From Icerya purchasi (taxonomy: Eukaryota > Arthropoda > Insecta > Hemiptera > Monophlebidae), in assembly GCA_039619475.1 (NCBI GenBank), contig CM077116.1, forward strand, positions 172,699,863 to 172,763,862: a stretch of 64,000 nt of DNA, read 5' to 3'. Shown in pieces: positions 9,907-20,645 of the stretch. The notes under the pieces were generated by a model. It saw nothing but the letters and a program-made list of their open reading frames with translations, was not told the DNA's origin and made no database searches. Each line of letters begins with the position of its first letter. The first letter of the stretch is position 1. The position numbers were made by a program, and so were the translations under genes.

Positions 9907-11340
9907 AGTATCATTTGAGGAAGAAAGTTTAAAAGAAGAGCCAGAACCCAGTATACTAAAAGCGGAAGTAACGGATTTGGTATCAAGGCTGAAAGGGAAC
10001 AACACATCGCGGTATATTGATGAAATAAGAAATGAACAACTAAAATGTAAGGGATCGTATCTGACAGAGTGTTTGGTTGTACTGTTCAACATGAGATTCT
10101 GGGAAGGTCAAAAAATTTCACGTGAATGGAAAAAGTCAAATGTTATTCTACTTTATAAAAAAAGAAATAAAAACAAAATCGAAAATTCAGACCAATAAGT
10201 TTAAGCCCTACAATCTCAAAAAAAAAAAATTCTAAGATAATAACAAAAAGAATTCAAAACAAATTGAACCATCATTTATCAGTTGAACAGGCAGGTTTCC
10301 GGAGAGGTTTTTCCACGGTATATCACTTATTTGTTTTAAATCAAATCATAGAGAAGTCAAGGGAATATATAAGATCAGTATATTTAGCCTTCATAGGTTA
10401 TTGCAAAGCATTTGACTCTTTAAAGCACAAATTTATGTTGGGGGCTCTTAAAAATTAAGAAGTCTCGTTGATATATCGGAAAATAATATCGAACATGTAC
10501 ACAATGGTGGAGTCGAGGAAACTTAAAGAAAAACACGAAGAATACTTTTATTTAAAAATGGGGGTAAAGCAGGGAGATCCGTTATCATCATTGCTATTTG
10601 TATGTGCGCTCGAGGAAGTTCTTAAAAAACTAAATTGAGACACACAAGGGTATCAGGGTAAATGGGGAATTTTTAAATAACCTACGTTCCGCAGATGATG
10701 ATGTACTCATAGCAAAAGACTTATTCGGATTAAAAGATATGGTAACAGAACTCAACGAAACTGGAAAGGAAGCGGTTTACAAATGAATTTGAGGAAAACA
10801 AAAATTCTTACCAACATTATAGAAAAAATAAAAATGGAAATAGGCGGACAAAGTATTGAGTATGTAGAAAAAATAGTTTACTTGGGACAAAGAGTGGAAC
10901 TGTTAAACATGACACTTCGGGAGAAGTACACAGAAGAATAGCGTTAGTGCGAAAGAAGTATATTAAGATGTATATTTAAGGGTCTTTTTGGGGTCAGATC
11001 GAAAAGAGAGTTATTTAATAGTTGTGTCGTTCCAGCAGTAACATACGGATCACAAAAGTGGTCTGCAACAAAAATGGAGGAAAGGAAAATGCAGATTAGT
11101 AATAATGCAATGTATAGGTCAACGCTAAATATCCGACGTAAAGGTTTAGGAATACGATTATTAAAGGTAAGTTTAAAAATGCAATAAATTTTGTCAGTGA
11201 ATGCAGAAGGAAAAACTGGGAATGGACATGTAGCGAGACTAACGGACGATAGATGGACATACAGAATAAAAAAAACTGATATATAGAAAATAAAAGGAAA
11301 AGAGGTAGAGACAGTTTCTACGATGGGAAGATGGTTTAAC
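9907..11340 (+). pseudogene. Reverse transcriptase half of the split RTE-like LINE
   Basis: Fragments in order: EPEPSILKAEVTDLVSRLK (about 9940-9990), SREWKKSNVILLYKK (10120-10160), the SVEQAGFRRGFSTVYHLFVLNQ-type block (10272-10340), YLAFIGYCKAFDSLKH (10380-10430), MGVKQGDPLSSLLF (10558-10600), LRSADDDVLIAKDL (10680-10720, the catalytic box, with F/Y to S change), and MEIGGQSIEYVEKIVYLGQ (10830-10890). Stops and frameshifts are frequent. It follows on from the endonuclease half at 5450-6560. Confidence 0.8.
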
Positions 11341-13340
11341 AAAATTTATACACAATAAACAATACGAGAGGATTACCTGGGACTGAAGGGAATGAGCAAG
11401 GTTGAGGGAGACCTTTTCTAAGGATATGAGCTTTTAGTTTTAGTTTATTACAGTTGTATTGTACGTATAATAAATAAAATACAATAAAATAAATAAAGAG
11501 TCTAAAAGCATGTGGATTAGGTACATCAAAAATATCGTCGCTTATCACAATTATTTGAAAATTATCCAAATTCACCCTGAATGGGAGAATTCCAATTACG
11601 ATTTTCTGAATAATCGTTATTTCGCATAGGAATCCGCTCAAGTCGATTTTCATCCTGTAAAAAAACAACTTCGAAAGTTGAAGTTGAAAAAAATTAAGGA
11701 AAATTCGTGTTATCATCTGCGGTACGTGTACCTGTTTATTGTGTTAAAAAGAATATTGTTGTATAAAATTATTCACAATTTTTGTCAGAGTTCACGTTCA
11801 CTAAAGAAAGTAGGCTTTGTGTCAATCGCCTGTGTCAAGGTTATAGGGTGTAATTTTTATCGAAATGCAAAACATACGGTAAATTACATCATAATCTATT
11901 ACATGCGACAATAATTTAATATCGTTCCGAAAACAGTTACAAATAATGCAGAAATAACTAATGTTAAAACATCACTCATGATTGGCATTATAAGATCTGA
12001 TGTTGTATTACTGTAAAAGTATGTGTACTAGTTTGAGATACGAACTTGCTTGTACGGTAATTGATTCATGTTCACAAGTAAATTTAGTTCGTTCACAAAA
12101 AGAAAGAAATCGTCTTATTTCTCGTCGTCTTTCGAGATCAAACATTTTTGGTGATTCGCTGTAAAAGTATTTCCGTTCCACTAATCGTAAATGGCACTAC
12201 AGGAAATTATTCCATTAAGTTTGAAGCAGATGAAGCAAGTTGAATCTCGAATTAATTTAGTCCTGAAATAATCAAGAATATTAAATCAGCAGATCGAAGT
12301 TCAGATTTTGCCGATTGTAAACTGTCTTCTTATACAGTTGACGTGCTAATAATAGAAGGTCAATACGCTAACCATCGGGTAAAACAAAATTCATTGGTGA
12401 ACTACGCTTTGAAGAATCTCAACTCAGCTGTCTAGGCTCGTTTAGTCGGTTTAGTAGAGTCATTGACGTTGATATCAAGACAGGCGTTGTTCAGATTCTG
12501 GGCAGTAAAAGAACTAACTCCTCCGAAAATTACAGTCAGCGAGCATGAGTTACGCGAAGCACATTTTAATTTGAATTCACGATTACCCGATGAACATATC
12601 CAAGTTTGTTTTGTTTTCCATTCGAAAATAATAATACATCTATATTCGGAAATATTTATTATTAAACACACTCAGCACTTATATGAAATCAAGTTAGAAG
12701 ATTCGTTACATTTGTTGTATGTATAATTTTATTATGCAAATGGGTATTTAATATTATTCCGCTTTTACCGTCTCTGATTAGTTTGTCTAACGTAGCACTG
12801 AAATGGTATTCTAGTCAACTGTTTTACCTTTTTGTCTCGATATCTAAGTTCAGATTTTTAGCGTGATTCGCCAAATTTATCAATATCAACTTCGACCATT
12901 TCAATTATTTTGTGAAATTAATATTTATAATTCTTATTTTCGAATGTACACGAATCGCGCTAAATTAAGAAGTTTTTATTGGCTGCTGCGACGGAACTGC
13001 AACTAATCACGCTGCAGGGCTAGCTACTCGTTGATACTTACACAGGTGGATTTTCATCCGTTGAGTCAGTCACGTTCTGAATTTTGCACGCATTATTCAC
13101 ATTTTCAGCAGCGTTTCTGTTTCAGAAAATTGGCCCCATTACCGCTCCAGCATGGCAGCAACTGCTATGTTGCAGATCATCTTTTTAGAGTCACGCGCCA
13201 CCAAGGTGAGCACCAGCATTTGTTGCGAACCAACGTCAGTCTCAGTAACCTGATCGCTGCGCTCATTCTGCAACGTATGAATCATAGATAACTTCTTTTT
13301 ATGGGGACTTAGGGCGTGCAATTGATTAATCTTAGCCTAT
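11341..13340. other. LINE 3' end, then no gene recognised
   Basis: The RTE remnant fades out near 11480 in AATAAA-rich sequence. Beyond it I find only short open stretches (for example 12463-12726 and 13031-13291) with no family motif, overlapped by equally long frames on the other strand, so none is called. Confidence 0.5.
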
Positions 13341-13351
13341 TTAATGCAGTC

Positions 13352-13369
13352 TATATATATATATATATA
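13352..13369. repeat. TA microsatellite
   Basis: Nine TA units in a row. Confidence 0.9.
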
Positions 13370-13705
13370 ATGTAAGCATGGGCTACTGTTAGCTTTAAAA
13401 CACACAATTTGTGACCTTTTACTTCTAAATGTTATATCTTGGTAAGGTAATACAAAGGCTCACGTATATAAGGATAGTATTATGATTACATTTACTATGC
13501 TCAATTGTTTAGATTTATTTTCGTTCTGTGCAGAAGTATATTAATTTTAGTTTACCATTGTATATTGTTATCAGTTTAGCATTAAGTTTAGTTGTTAACA
13601 TTACTTCCTATTTCTAACCCATTATTGTATTCCAGTATTGTTGTCTTTTTATTGTTAGTACTACGATGATTAGATTTAGATCAACTGTAACAGCCTCAAT
13701 TTACT

Positions 13706-13860
13706 GTTTAAGTTAGTGCGAAGGATCGGAAGTGTAAGTGAGTCTGCCTGCGATAACAGATGAATCATTGATTTTGTATGTGGTTTAAGTTAGTATGAAT
13801 GATTGCAAATGCATGTAAGTCCGCCTGTGATAACCGATGAATTTTTGTTTATACTCGTAC
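13706..13860 (+). repeat. Two-copy diverged tandem repeat, period 77 bp
   Basis: Both copies begin GTTTAAGTTAGT and share CTGCCTG/CCGCCTG followed by GATAAC.GATGAAT. Start-to-start distance is 77 bp. Confidence 0.75.
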
Positions 13861-14163
13861 GTGTACTGGTTAGTCGTATGTTTATACATTTATGTAAACA
13901 CTGGTTAAACAAATGTACTGTAAACTGAGCTTAACAAAATATTTTCTGTAAAACATAGGTGCAAGTTTGAACAGTGTAACTTTATTGTGTGTTCCGTAGC
14001 TCACGCATCTTTGCGTATTCGCGGATATAATTAACTTGTTTACAATTTTATATTTTCATTCACATATGATAATAAACTGAATTGAATTGAAATAGTCAGC
14101 GGCTGTTCTTTATTTTTCTGCTTGTCAGTTTCCTGCCAGGAAGCGCTTCAGCTTCCAGTCGAT

Positions 14164-14294
14164 CGGTCACCAGTTCCTATTGAGCAGCATTGTCGTTGCT
14201 GCAAATCGATTCTTCTCGGCGTTCAGTTTTCAGTTATTTAGTTACTAGTTCCTGTTGGGCAACAAAGTTATTGCCGTAGATTCATATTTCTCGG
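14164..14294 (+). repeat. Two-copy diverged repeat, period 75 bp
   Basis: Copies share AGTTCCT.TTG.GCA, then a GTTGCTGC/ATTGCCGT block and end TTCTCGG (14213-14219 and 14288-14294). Together with the repeat at 13706 and an AATAAA near 14070 this could be the remains of a long terminal repeat, but no partner copy is visible. Confidence 0.6.
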
Positions 14295-14478
14295 ACCTTC
14301 ACATAGAGCAGATGAATAGGAGCAGCACAGTTAATGCTCATTAGAATTTTACATTACAAAGATAATTCTTTGTGCAAATTATTATACAAAATATGCTTCT
14401 ATTGAAATTTAATTCGTCAATTATTCGGCGTGGTCCTCTGGATTCAAAATTTGTAAAAGTGTATAAAATTATGACGAA

Positions 14479-15490
14479 ATGTCGCGGAAGAGCGCGAATA
14501 CATCATTTGAGATGCGCCAGGCCGTAATTTTTCAATAATGCAAAGGGTTTATCCGAACGTTACATTGCAGAAGTACTAAATATTCCGAAAAGCACAGTAC
14601 ACAATATCTACAAATTGTTTTCAGAAGAAAGATTGCATCAGCTCGATACCTTAGAAAGGAAGGCCAAAAAAGTTGACAAATTACAATATCCATTTTTCGA
14701 AGCAAGAAATAGAAAAAAATCCGAGGGTAAGTGCACCGAAACTAAGTACTGCACTATGCGATAGGAAAAACGAATTCAGCCGAAACAGGACGTAGAGTTA
14801 TAAAAAATATAGGCTACAATTAGCGCACCATTCGACGAAAACCATTTATTTGTCCTGCTAACCGGTAATGCGTCCTGAATTCGCAAAAAAGTATCAATAT
14901 AAGCCAAAAGCGTTTTGGTCTCACGTTATTTTTACGTGGACGAATCGAAATACAATGTATTTGGGAGCGATGGCAAAGAATAAGTATAGCGTAAACCCAG
15001 TTCGGAATATGAACTTAAAAAACTTGAAGGCATCAATGAAACACACAGTACAGGTAGGATAATAGAGTGGGGGTGTTTTGCGACATGCGGAGGAGGTGCT
15101 TTGGTATTTATCGACAGTACGATGGATGCTGAAAAATATATTGACATTCTACGGAAGAATTTACGACAGAAAAATCGGGGAAGTCGTTTTACTTATATCA
15201 AGATAACGACCCAAAGTACAAAGTCTTAAAAACTTGTTAATGGTTTTTATATAACTGCCCTCGTGTGCTCGAAACACTCCGCAGGACTGCAACCCGATAG
15301 AAAACTTATGAGACTACCTCCAGCGAAGAATACGTGACAGGCCAGTTTCATGTCGTAGTGAGTTGAAAGCTCGTCTAGAAGAAGAATGGAATAAGATTCC
15401 GGTTGTCTACTTGCAACAATTAATTTTTTTTCAATGCCACGAAGATTAAAAGCTGTCATAGCAGCCAAGGGAGATCATACGAAGTATTGA
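14479..15490 (+). pseudogene. Tc1-family transposase, inactivated
   Basis: Begins MSRKSANTSFEMRQAVI and continues with the helix-turn-helix segment GLSERYIAEVLNIPKSTVHN (family: GxSxrxIAxxLgxxksTV). In the catalytic half, FTDES-like sequence near 14930 (first Asp of DDE) is out of frame because of two extra bases. The segment WGCF...GGALVFIDSTMDAEKYIDIL (15070-15150) lies in another frame from QDNDPK (15197-15215, second Asp), and NPIE (third acidic residue) near 15290 is again shifted. The C-terminus EEWNKIPV..YLQQL..MPRRLKAVIAAKGDHTKY ends at a TGA at 15488. At least four frameshifts or stops are present. Upstream TIR is not recognisable. Confidence 0.85.
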
Positions 15491-15549
15491 TTTCATCCTA
15501 TTTTACATATTTACCGTACCTTAAGGACGAAATTTCACTTTTTTTTTAC

Positions 15550-15772
15550 GACCGACCTAATATTAATGTGGCACGGAATTCCGTGCTTCTTGTCTTCTTT
15601 GTAATCGAGGCTGTGTTATTTTTTCAACTTTTTTTTTTTAACATATATGTTTCGGAGTTCATATTTTTTTGGTTTTCCTCAAAAATTTCAGAAATAAAGC
15701 TTTTTCATCTTTTTTGTTGACGTATTATTCATTTGGAAGAATGACGCCCGAATATTAATGTGACTCACTATA
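15550..15772 (+). mobile_element. 3' end of the Tc1 element with inner and outer repeat
   Basis: The sequence after the transposase ends in CGAATATTAATGTGACTCAC followed by TATA, the expected TA target. A related copy, CCTAATATTAATGTGGCAC, lies about 200 bp inward (about 15556). This is like the double-binding-site (IR/DR) layout known in Sleeping Beauty-type elements. Confidence 0.6.
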
Positions 15773-16683
15773 TATCATTTACTTCGAGCAGTGTTATGAA
15801 AATTCTTGGTTTACTGCGGTATTCAAACGAAAGTGAATTTCGATTAAATGCGAAATATTAGATATTTCCAAAATTATACTACCTGTTATGTCGAATATTT
15901 TTAATCCGTTAGCATTCGTTGCACCATCATACTGGTAGAAGGTAAAACATTTCTACAAAACTGCCGAACTAAAATGGGGAAAACTTACGTTGAAAGAACT
16001 CTCTACAGCAAGTCTTCAAAATCGTTCCATAACCATATTCGTCGCAAAGTATTAAGTTTCGAACGTTTCAGCTTTAGCAACACACTGAGCACGTGGAGCT
16101 GTTGCATATCTCAAATCTGAACAGTTCGAAAGTCGATTCAATTTTTGGTGCTTCAAAAACTTAAGTTGCACTGCTGAGAACGATTACCATTCCTTGGCTA
16201 GAATTATCTTCTAACATAACTAATATGGTACGTCGTGTTTTAAAATTTGATTTACTTAAAGTACACGTATTTTCTGATTCGACCAGAGTACTAATAACGT
16301 GGCTGAAATATTCCAGTTCTAAATATGAAGCGTTTGTACGTAATTGGCCGGTTTCATCACAGCAGCGCTTCCTTTCGATCACTATGGAGTAAAAGTTATT
16401 TGACAACTCTACTTCATTACGTTCTAAGCGAAAATCAAATTTAGAAACTGGTGGCATCGTTCTCATTAAGGACCACCATGCACCGCTACTCGTATTATTA
16501 TTAATCCTGATTCGAAGATACGAATCCTTAGTGTAAAAACGAAAGGCTCAGAATTTCAGCGATCTGTTCAACAGCTGCCTATTTACCTGTCGAGCCTAAT
16601 TCAAATAATTAATCGCTTATTATCGTGTTTATTTTCTCACCTTGAATTCGGAAGAAAATTGTGTTGCGTATATATTTCAATAT
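15773..16683. other. No gene recognised; one unassigned 101-codon ORF on minus strand
   Basis: The ORF at 16466-16161 (-) starts with ATG and has unremarkable composition, but no motif I know and no splice context that stands out. Its coding status is unknown. Confidence 0.3.
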
Positions 16684-17203
16684 TAACTGACCATATAAAC
16701 TCGGCAAGTTAAGTTATTTTTGTTGTATTTTTTATTTGTACCAGGAGACTTTACCCCTAACCACTGGATTGTAATAAGAAATTTAAATAAAAAAGTGTTT
16801 ATTATAGAACTTCTTCAAATACAATATTATGAATTACGTTACCGTAGCGGCACCTAGATGAAATTATATACAATAATGAAAGAACATATTTCTTTATTGT
16901 AAAAAATTTTATATAATAGAGATTTATTTTTTGTATTTCTTTCGCAATCTTATAATTTTCCCATTTTTTTTTTTTCATTAATATTTTGAAACAATCCTTT
17001 TCAGGACTTCCCGGGTTCTATAATATATAGAATATTTTATAAATCGTAAAATATTCGATATATTATAGAATTCGGGAAATTCTGGAAAGGACTGTTTTAG
17101 TAATGAAAATACAGGAAAATTGTAAGAACATGCAAAAAATTAAAAAGAGTAAAAAATACATACAAAAATAATTTAACTCGGCGAGTTTATGTACGGTCAG
17201 TTA
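16684..17203. mobile_element. Foldback (hairpin) element, left arm interrupted
   Basis: The ends TAACTGACC (left) and GGTCAGTTA (right) are inverted, and the arms pair almost to the centre near 17045. TATAAACTCGGCAAGTTAA at left corresponds to TTAACTCGGCGAGTTTATG at right. CTATAATATATAGAATATTTTA pairs with its counterpart just after the centre. The right arm is about 155 bp. In the left arm a block of about 180 bp (roughly 16738-16925) has no partner, so something inserted there, or that block was lost from the right arm. No coding capacity. Confidence 0.75.
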
Positions 17204-18600
17204 GAATTAAAATGTATAAGTGCAAAATAACGTTTAAAAATATCTCCTTTCATGCGGAATCTCAATTCAAAAATTGCCATTTAGTCCGCAGTTACAATTT
17301 ATATTTACCGTATTCTTAAAGTTCATTAGAAGAAGAGTTAGTAAATATTTATTTGTTTCATCCGAAGAAATTTTTAATGAAACGGTTTTCTTTATAAAAA
17401 AATCGGATGAAATGTTCTTAATACTATAAGTATATATATATATATATTTTTTTTTTGTTTTATATTTCTTCAAATAAATAATCGAAACACATAATTTTAA
17501 AACGCAAAATTGTCCGTCGAATACGATTTTTACTTCGTTAATATATTACTAAATTATTTAATATTTTCAATGTTTTAAATAAATTAATGGATTGGTTTAT
17601 TCCGCTGTACTCGTGTGAGAAATTAATTTTAATTCTTTTTATGGATCACTTTTATTTTTATCTATATTACAGCAGTCAGCAAAAAAAAATAGAATCATTT
17701 GTTTAGCATAATGTGGTAGGATATCATCACTCCAAAAGTGAAATCTCTTTGTGCCGCTGCGTAATTTGATACGAACGTAAACTTATTAAGTCTGAAAATT
17801 CTATAATAAGCATATTATTGAGGTAATAATGAAAATATTAATAAAGTTTTAATATTGGCAATGTTTTGATTTTGAAGTATAAAATAAGTAGTTTTCCGTA
17901 TGATATATGTCAAACAGAAATAAAAGTGTCAAAAATTTATAAACAAAAATATTGAAAAATGTTCGAAGAAAAAAAATGATAACATTTTTGCAAAATTATT
18001 ACATAATCTGTTTATAATACAATAATAATGCATTAATACTAATTAAATTTCTATTGCCCTTGACAAAAATTAGTTAACTGTTTAAAAAAAAAAATGATTT
18101 ATATAATTACACTTATTCATAAGAACATCTCTTTGTATATATATATAAAAAAAGGATTACAACAAAAATTTACCAAACAATATTGTTAATGTTTATTAAA
18201 TTTTATTCATATAACAACAGAAGTTTTACAAAATTGTCTTAGAAGGTAAAATAAACTTGGAAGAAATCTTAGAGGAAAATTAAAAACATCAATATAAAAA
18301 TAAAAATGAAATAAATATTAGAAAATTTAAGAAAAAAATTATAAATTGAATGCAATAATTACAATAATAAAGAATTATTTCTGGTGTAGGAATGAACGTA
18401 AATAAAAATTACATGAACAACATTACTTAGTAAAAAATATTACACAAAATTGTGCCTTATAAAATACTGCAGAAAAATATAAGATTACTGCATATACGAA
18501 AACTATACTGAAAAACTAGAAAAGTTTTAATATATTTGTTTCCCCTAAATCATGAAATTGTCTACTGCTAAACAATATTTTCGATATTGATTTAGATGAA
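17204..18600. other. No gene recognised; AT-rich
   Basis: Contains a TA run at 17431-17446 and A/T-rich low-complexity sequence. No convincing exon on either strand. Confidence 0.5.
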
Positions 18601-18615
18601 GAATGGTTTTCGCAG

Positions 18616-18810
18616 TTGTTGAAATTACCCGTCTACTTTCGGAAAAATCACGTTTAAACAATCCATATTAGACTCTGCCATTTCAGAATCATCAGAGACA
18701 ACTAGTCGTTTCGCTGATACTGAACAGTATAATCTGTCTGAAATATTTAGAGTCTAATATGGATCGTTTCACCGTAGTTTTCACTGAAAACGGACTTGTT
18801 GATTTCACGA
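18616..18810. repeat. Imperfect long palindrome
   Basis: AACAATCCATATTAGACTCT (about 18657) is inverted as AGAGTCTAATATGGATCGTTT (about 18750-18770). The similarity extends outward through TTTCGGAAAAATCACG versus its inverted partner and inward through CATTTCAGA. It is likely a small hairpin MITE with a 60-bp loop. Confidence 0.65.
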
Positions 18811-20440
18811 GTTGAACAAGCGTTTGTGCCTATTCCATAAAATCAGCAACATTCGTATTTATTTCGGAAATTAAGAAGCAATATGTCACGCTTAATTCAT
18901 TAAATTACCCAATTTGTGAAATTTACAGAGAGAGGCAAAATTAATGTTGCTCATTTTGAGGAATGAATTTACATTATCTACCGCAAGTAACAGCACCACT
19001 AACAGCAAAATACTGCTATTATCGTCGTCTTCATCGCCGCCGTAACGACCGCCGCTTTTGTTGTCGCAATTGTGAAAACGACGACTTCAGCAGTGATAAT
19101 TGTTGGCAATAATAATCAATCACAGTCTTCTTTCTTTTCTCAAAATTGTTTCACTTACACAACGGAGGCTGAAAATTTTTAAACAATCGCCGCAATAACT
19201 AACTTTTATTATTAAATAATGATTTTTTATTTTTTATTAATATTTTAAAGTCATATAAAAGAACAACAAAAGTAGTGTGCTCTTTTAAACTAGACAAAAC
19301 TAGATGTCACGATTCTGAATAAAACGTATTATTTTTTTAATTGAATTAATCGATCGATCGATAATCAATCTTTGCAAAGCACGACGATAATACTCCTTTT
19401 TTCATTGAAACTGTCATTTTACTTGGTGCCAACTCAAATATAATTTCTAAAATTACTAGTCTAAATCCTCCGATTTCATGGTTACTGGAATTGTACAAGA
19501 GTTTACACGAACGTTCGTCCGCTTGTGTAATAATAAACCCCAACAAATTGAAGCGAAGGTAAATAAAATATCAGTAGAAACAAAAATTTACTTTTTTTAG
19601 TTATTTGAGGTTGTTTTATTTGCATTTTAAATAATTTACCGTTATAAAGGCTAACTCAAGCAATATATGTGCTTACTTTATTATTATAGGAGTTAATAAT
19701 AAAATTTATAACAGGCTGATTTACACACCCCTTCATCAGTTACATAGTTCTCGACTATAGCGTTTATTTGACGTTTAATATTTACATTTGTAATTATACG
19801 CGGTGATTTCAAGGGGTGTTTATGGAGCTCAAGCCGAATCAAAAGTTTTACTGAGAACATTCAGTCCTCTCCAGAAACTGCAATGCTTAATGAAAAAACT
19901 TTTCTGGCATCGTTAAAATTTTAACTAAAATGTACTGACAATAAATATAAATATTATTCATCATGAAACTAGACCTGCCATTATAGAAAAAAGTCTTTTA
20001 ATGGAAAAATTAGAGGCAAATTATAAAATAAAAATGGAATTTTTTTGTTCTATTGATGTTTGACCGCCGCAGCATATTTTATACAAATAAAACAGAACTT
20101 GGTAATTTATTTCGAATAAAGTACATTAAAAAATGCATTCGTTTTTCGCTTCAAATGAATTTTGTTTTATCCAAATTATTGTTTCGTTACTTTTATTCTT
20201 TTCCACTCGGGTTTTATGACAAAATTCTCGGTTTATACCCCCGGTTGGGTAACTACCATGTTTTATTCACATGCACTATGAAGAATGAAAAATTTTAAAG
20301 TATTGCTATAACAATTTCAGTTAAACTAAGTCTCCTTATCTTTAAATAATTAATCATAATTTTTTCTGTGTTACCGATATTGTTTAAGAGCTATAACAAT
20401 TGCGTCCAAACTAAAACAGCATATGTATTTTCTCATTAAA
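18811..20440. other. No gene recognised; contains trinucleotide-rich patch
   Basis: Around 18975-19075 there is a GC-richer patch of CGC/CGT/CAG-like triplets (GTCGTCTTCATCGCCGCCG). Elsewhere AT-rich with short ORFs on both strands that show no motif. Confidence 0.4.
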
Positions 20441-20449
20441 ATAATATGA

Positions 20450-20645
20450 AATACCCCTTCCTTCTTCAATCTGCTTTTTTTCTTCTTTTTTGGTCTAGCA
20501 TTAAACATCATTTGGCTACTAACTAATCATTAAATTAATCATTCAGCTTGTTTAAATCAATCTGTACTTTTGCTGTCGCTAGGAATCAAACCCATGACTA
20601 CTATCTTAATAATCAAGCGTTCACGCCACTAGGATATCGCCACGG
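20450..20645 (-). mobile_element. tRNA-derived SINE (minus strand)
   Basis: Read on the minus strand, the head has an RNA polymerase III A-box-like TATCCTAGTGG (20635-20625) and, 33 bases on, a B-box-like GGGTTTGATTCC (20593-20582; consensus GGTTCGANTCC). The overall form is that of a tRNA gene (GTGGCGATATCC...CTAGCGAC), but the cloverleaf stems are too damaged for a real tRNA. An unrelated body with an A/G-rich tail follows to about 20450. Confidence 0.6.

Noticed and set aside
12463..13321. Overlapping ORFs of 60-87 codons on both strands
   Set aside because: Both strands are equally open, no motif and no splice support; treated as chance.
15247..15468. 73-codon ORF on the minus strand
   Set aside because: Antisense of the Tc1 transposase C-terminus, where the plus-strand frames match the family.
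20575..20645. Functional tRNA gene
   Set aside because: A- and B-box-like motifs are present but acceptor and T stems do not pair properly, so a SINE head or tRNA pseudogene is more likely.
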